DNA from: Candidatus Nitrosopumilus sp.
Lineage (GTDB): Archaea; Thermoproteota; Nitrososphaeria; Nitrososphaerales; Nitrosopumilaceae
Length of the DNA: 8,032 bases
Reading direction: 5' to 3'
Assembly (NCBI GenBank): GCA_029861085.1
Contig: JAOUAE010000058.1
Span: forward strand, 1 to 8,032
Shown here: piece by piece, positions 5,643 through 8,032 of the stretch
Layout of the letters: each line of letters opens with the position of its first letter
Position numbering within the stretch: position 1 is the stretch's first letter
Notes under the pieces: model-generated
Told to the model about the DNA's origin: nothing
Databases searched by the model: none
What the model saw: the letters and a program-made list of their open reading frames with translations, nothing else
Translations under genes and position numbers: made by a program

Positions 5643-5771
5643 ATGGTCATGAAACTTGATGAGAAAAAAACGGTGTTTGCGGGATTATTGATTACTCTTG
5701 GAATAACAATTCTTGGAGGATTCATTCTGACTGCATTCCTGATGCCCGAATGCAGGAATGTGATATGCTAA
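5643..5771 (+). CDS. Small single-span membrane protein, 42 residues
   Basis: ATG start with TAA at 5769-5771; an alternative start is M3 at 5649. The product has a charged start (MVMKLDEKKT), one hydrophobic helix at about residues 11-33 (FAGLLITLGITILGGFILTA) and a short tail MPECRNVIC with two cysteines five apart (C37, C42). The tail would be outside if the lysines stay in the cytoplasm, which would allow a disulfide or metal contact. A TATA-like element sits at the right distance upstream. It is the first of three short plus-strand genes, followed after 39 bases by the one at 5811. No family recognised. Confidence 0.55.
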   Translation: MVMKLDEKKTVFAGLLITLGITILGGFILTAFLMPECRNVIC

Positions 5772-5790
5772 ATCCAACACAACATTGTCT

Positions 5791-5796
5791 GGAGGA
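5791..5796 (+). promoter_or_regulatory. Shine-Dalgarno-like GGAGGA upstream of the 81-residue gene
   Basis: A perfect anti-16S match, but 11 bases before the TTG at 5808 and 14 before the ATG at 5811, longer than ideal. It suggests the gene is translated from an internal position of a longer mRNA starting at 5643. No TATA element lies near 5785. Confidence 0.4.
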
Positions 5797-5810
5797 AACT
5801 CATAGATTTG

Positions 5811-6056
5811 ATGTGGTTTGAATTTGAATTCTTTAATTGGATTCCTACTTTGGTTAGATTACAATCAGTCAAAGATGAAAATTGGCAAGTAATTCGTAAA
5901 TCTATGCTGAAAACCACTTTGGAATTCAAATATGAAACTTTACAAAAATGGCTTGAGACAAACAAATACTCTGAAAAATCTAAGGTGCAAACTCAAAATT
6001 ATGTACAAGCATTAAGACGAGGTGGTCTAATTAGATATCTTGGGTGTGATGATTAG
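5811..6056 (+). CDS. Hypothetical small protein, possible winged-helix/HTH fold, 81 residues
   Basis: ATG at 5811 chosen; TTG at 5808 would add one residue and lies nearer to the GGAGGA site. The N-terminus is aromatic and acidic (MWFEFEFFNWIP). Then come three helix-like segments: about residues 23-38 (ENWQVIRKSMLKTTLE), 40-50 (KYETLQKWLET) and 54-70 (SEKSKVQTQNYVQALRR). The end, GGLIRYLGC, looks like the start of a wing. The order of a helix, a polar helix with S/T-Q, then 'LRRGGLIRYLG' resembles small winged-helix DNA-binding proteins, but I cannot name a family. No membrane span. Its stop is only 3 bases before the next ATG (6060), so the two are almost certainly one operon. Confidence 0.68.
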   Translation: MWFEFEFFNWIPTLVRLQSVKDENWQVIRKSMLKTTLEFKYETLQKWLETNKYSEKSKVQTQNYVQALRRGGLIRYLGCDD

Positions 6057-6059
6057 AAT

Positions 6060-6311
6060 ATGAAATTAGTGATTCTAATTACCCTGGGAATTGTGCTTGG
6101 ATCAGTCATTGTTATCGTTGCCGTAACAAATTCTACTTTTGATAATTATGTGTCAGAGCGTGATCAACGAAATCTTCAATATTCACTAAACGACTGTAAA
6201 GTATTATTTGTAGATGGATATGAACGGGATGATTGCTTTGAAAAATCAATTAATGCATTTGGAACTGATAAACAAAAACAACAATGGAGATCAGGATTTT
6301 ACAACCCTTAG
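6060..6311 (+). CDS. Small membrane-anchored extracytoplasmic protein, 83 residues
   Basis: Starts 3 bases after the stop of the previous gene, so it is co-transcribed. Residues 3-23 (LVILITLGIVLGSVIVIVAV) form an uncleaved signal anchor with a single lysine before it. The remaining 60 residues are hydrophilic and probably outside the cell. Two cysteines (C46 and C59, in the segments LNDCKVLF and ERDDCFEKS) could form a disulfide, as is common for small secreted thaumarchaeal proteins. Many N and Q residues. No recognised domain. Together with the 42-residue gene at 5643, this makes two single-span proteins flanking a putative regulator. Confidence 0.7.
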   Translation: MKLVILITLGIVLGSVIVIVAVTNSTFDNYVSERDQRNLQYSLNDCKVLFVDGYERDDCFEKSINAFGTDKQKQQWRSGFYNP

Positions 6312-6365
6312 ATTCTAAGATTAAACAATACTCTTAACTTCTTTAGGTATCTAGAAAATGAAAAT

Positions 6366-6375
6366 CTTTATTTTT
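6366..6375 (+). terminator. T-rich terminator after the 83-residue gene
   Basis: The sequence ctttattttt lies about 55 bases after the stop at 6311 and is followed by further pyrimidine-rich sequence. It precedes the next promoter. Confidence 0.35.
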
Positions 6376-6393
6376 CCTGTCTTTACTTTATCA

Positions 6394-6401
6394 TTTTTTA
6401 A
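6394..6401 (+). promoter_or_regulatory. TATA-like element for the secreted protein gene
   Basis: The sequence ttttttaa is centred about 25-26 bases before the ATG at 6423. It supports a leaderless start. Confidence 0.4.
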
Positions 6402-6422
6402 TGGTATCAAGTAAATTCTTTT

Positions 6423-7004
6423 ATGAAAAAATTATTGGTTGCAACATTAATTGGGTTTTCTCTAACTGCATATTTTGGATTGACTGTGTTTATTTTGCCT
6501 GAACAATATATGTCGCATGAAAAACTGGTCTCACAGCCCCACTTTGATGTCAAAATCTCTGACAGAGAGATTTCTTTAGGCGAATCATTCAGACTTGACA
6601 TTGTCACAGAAAACAGGGGGGAGTACGGGGATATCCATATTCTCTCAACGGCATTTCCAGATTTAACTCAGGTTGGCAATGTGGTCAATATTGTAACATA
6701 TGATTTTACACAGCCTCCTACCAACATAGTTCCTGGGGATGAGATGATTGCAAAATATAGTGGGGGGTTAGAGCACACGGTTGCAAAATATCCTTCAATT
6801 GAGGCGATGAGTAGGCCTATTCATCCGGGTTCAACATATCATTTATCACAAATCATTACCCCTGAGAAACAGGGGAACTTTTCAATATTCGTAAAATCAG
6901 TCAACATCCCCCATACAAGTGATCTTTCTCATCATCCACAAACAGGAATTTTAGATCATCAGGAGGAATATGTCCAGGTTTATTCAATTAATGTAAATCC
7001 CTAA
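6423..7004 (+). CDS. Membrane-anchored extracytoplasmic beta-sandwich protein, His-rich C-terminus
   Basis: 193 residues. MKK followed by a hydrophobic stretch to about residue 25 (LLVATLIGFSLTAYFGLTVF) is a signal peptide or N-terminal anchor; no lipobox cysteine is present. The rest alternates like an immunoglobulin-like beta sandwich: HFDVKISDREISLGESF (40-56), RLDIVTENRGEYG (57-69) with the 'N-x-G' turn typical of such domains, then VGNVVNIVTYDF (84-95) and GNFSIFVKSVNIP (151-163). Histidines cluster at 164, 170, 171 and 179, with others at 32, 40, 72, 118, 134 and 140, so metal binding is possible. Length and layout recall archaeal AmoB (about 190 residues), but the copper ligand motif H-x-H that I expect in AmoB is not visible. 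The polytopic protein at 7031 follows 26 bases on. Function unknown. Confidence 0.78.
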   Translation: MKKLLVATLIGFSLTAYFGLTVFILPEQYMSHEKLVSQPHFDVKISDREISLGESFRLDIVTENRGEYGDIHILSTAFPDLTQVGNVVNIVTYDFTQPPTNIVPGDEMIAKYSGGLEHTVAKYPSIEAMSRPIHPGSTYHLSQIITPEKQGNFSIFVKSVNIPHTSDLSHHPQTGILDHQEEYVQVYSINVNP

Positions 7005-7010
7005 TATTTT
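7002..7010 (+). promoter_or_regulatory. Possible TATA element for the polytopic membrane protein
   Basis: The sequence taatatttt overlaps the stop codon of the preceding gene and is centred about 25 bases before the ATG at 7031. The gene may have its own start site in addition to read-through. Confidence 0.3.
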
Positions 7011-7030
7011 GTAAAGAAATACTGAAAGTC

Positions 7031-8032
7031 ATGGATGTTTTAAGATCAAAAATCTCAAATAGTTTTTTGAGTGGACATTCCGAACATGTTTTCCTTGTCG
7101 GATGTATTTTGGTAAGCTTTGGAATTTTATTGGTCACAGTAGGTGGCAGTTGGGATATAACAAATCATTTGCTAAACAAGCCTGATACTTTTTTTTCATC
7201 ACCTCATGCTTTGATGTACTTGGGAGTTACAATCTCTTTGTCGGGCGTAACTGTATCTTTTCTAAGTTGGAGACTATTGCAGAATTTTAGAAATTTGTAT
7301 TTTCTTTCTTTGAAGAATAGTCTAATCGGCATTGCATTGCTATCTGGGGCAGGACCTTTTGATTATATTTGGCACTCTAATTTTGGGTTGGACGGACTTT
7401 TGAGTCCTCCACATCTGACTTTGATTGCAGGTATGTTTTTTTGTGCAATAGGTGGAATGATTGGGATATCTAGATTTTTGAAAATTAACCACGTAAAAAA
7501 TTACCTTAGATACTTGCTAATTTTGGCAATTATGCCCGTATGGTTATCTGGATCAGGAATCATTTCATCACTGTCTTTGCCTTTTTCAAATACGGATTAT
7601 TTTCAATTTAATCCGGACCCCACATTTGCGTTTATTGCTGCAGCATTGGGATTTCCTTTTTTAATTTCAATGTCTTCTTTGCTCATTTTCAGATTATCTG
7701 GTTTTAGATTTGGGATGATGAGTATTCTCGGTGGCCTGTTTTTGTTGATTTATAGCTCCACTGCAATCATACCTAATTTTGCATTGATGGACTCAATTGT
7801 GTTTTATTCTTTGAATTTGATTCCATTTGTCATTGCAGACATAGTTTTATTTTTTAACAAAACTAAAAAGTCATTGATCTTTGTTGGAGGTCTTCTTGGT
7901 TCTATATTTTACATGGTATACTATCCATACGTGATGTATACCTTCAACGAGATCCTGCTTGGAAAATTGGTCTCCCCAAGTTTGATTTATTTTGTTTATT
8001 TTGAGATGATTGATGATGTTCTGTTGTTTACT
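7031..8032 (+). CDS. Polytopic membrane protein with duplicated PmoC/AmoC-like Asp-His-His motif, 3' end outside the window
   Basis: Open from ATG 7031 to the right edge without a stop (334 codons), so the C-terminus is missing. About ten hydrophobic segments, at roughly residues 19-39, 58-80, 93-109, 127-147, 160-180, 198-220, 228-247, 254-275, 282-303 and 315-334. Residues 41-65 and 110-134 are a gapless internal repeat. Both have D-x3-H-x5-D-x6-H-x5-G with S and P before the last H, using D42/H46/D52/H59/G65 and D111/H115/D121/H128/G134. In PmoC of methane monooxygenase the first copper triad is, as I recall, D156/H160/H173 within 'D-x-S-W-H...R-D-T-x-F-T-P-S-H', the same spacing. It is not canonical archaeal AmoC: it is longer, has more helices and has a different sequence. 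I infer a metal-binding membrane protein, distantly or convergently related. It probably works with the secreted protein encoded 26 bases upstream. Confidence 0.7.
   Translation, partial: MDVLRSKISNSFLSGHSEHVFLVGCILVSFGILLVTVGGSWDITNHLLNKPDTFFSSPHALMYLGVTISLSGVTVSFLSWRLLQNFRNLYFLSLKNSLIGIALLSGAGPFDYIWHSNFGLDGLLSPPHLTLIAGMFFCAIGGMIGISRFLKINHVKNYLRYLLILAIMPVWLSGSGIISSLSLPFSNTDYFQFNPDPTFAFIAAALGFPFLISMSSLLIFRLSGFRFGMMSILGGLFLLIYSSTAIIPNFALMDSIVFYSLNLIPFVIADIVLFFNKTKKSLIFVGGLLGSIFYMVYYPYVMYTFNEILLGKLVSPSLIYFVYFEMIDDVLLFT

Noticed and set aside
6358..6414. 18-codon ORF (MKIFIFPVFTLSFFNGIK) before the secreted protein gene
   Set aside because: It overlaps the T-rich terminator and the TATA-like element of the next gene, so it is most likely a by-product of pyrimidine-rich sequence.
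6423..7004. Canonical ammonia monooxygenase subunit B (amoB)
   Set aside because: Length and topology are similar, but the H-x-H copper motif and the following glycine-rich segment I expect in AmoB are not present.
7031..8032. Canonical ammonia monooxygenase subunit C (amoC)
   Set aside because: Archaeal AmoC is about 190 residues with about six helices and a highly conserved sequence. This protein exceeds 334 residues with about ten helices and shares only the Asp/His motif, so no amoC symbol is given.
1..8032. CRISPR array, tRNA, rRNA, insertion sequence or integration site
   Set aside because: No regularly spaced direct repeats, cloverleaf-like blocks, transposase motifs or terminal inverted repeats were noticed by eye. 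A tRNA or covariance-model scan was not possible here.

Overview
The window looks like a piece of an ammonia-oxidising archaeon of the Nitrososphaerota (Thaumarchaeota), most likely a Nitrosopumilus/Nitrosarchaeum-like lineage. The DNA is AT-rich. Most genes are preceded by an A/T-rich TATA-like element about 23-27 bases before the start codon and have no Shine-Dalgarno sequence, which is the archaeal leaderless-mRNA pattern. Runs of T follow many stop codons. Several proteins resemble families I associate with this phylum: a DUF6659-like pair, a short pyrimidine-dimer glycosylase, a single-domain UspA, and many tiny membrane or zinc-finger proteins. No rRNA, tRNA, CRISPR array, transposase or phage gene was seen.

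Left part (1-2627): the C-terminal part of a pyrimidine-dimer DNA glycosylase running in from the left edge; a 30-residue membrane peptide with its own promoter (348-440); a minus-strand DICT-domain sensory protein (596-1150); two tandem DUF6659-like paralogues, each with its own promoter (1249-1653 and 1839-2237); and an unrecognised minus-strand 111-residue protein (2292-2627).

Middle (2628-5534): a 590-residue CPA2-type cation:proton antiporter whose C-terminus is four extra membrane helices instead of a regulatory RCK domain. It faces a minus-strand universal stress protein (UspA) with an intact ATP-binding motif. A 54-residue membrane protein starts in an ATGA overlap with the usp stop codon. 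Further right on the minus strand is a 32-residue CxxC/CxxxC zinc-finger protein with a well-placed TATA box.

Right part (5643-8032): three short plus-strand genes in a row (42-residue membrane protein, 81-residue possible winged-helix protein, 83-residue membrane-anchored protein). Then comes a membrane-anchored extracytoplasmic beta-rich protein (6423-7004), followed 26 bases later by a large polytopic membrane protein that runs off the right edge (7031-8032).

The most interesting observation is in that last gene. It carries the same 25-residue motif twice, without gaps, as D-x3-H-x5-D-x6-H. The aspartate and histidine spacing (4 then 13), the T/S-P-x-H-like ending and the 69-residue distance between copies closely resemble the two copper-ligand triads of the PmoC/AmoC subunit of copper membrane monooxygenases. 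The protein is not canonical AmoC, being larger with about ten helices. It could be a distant relative or a convergent metal-binding membrane protein. Its upstream partner, a secreted His-rich beta-sandwich candidate, is placed like a periplasmic metal-handling subunit.
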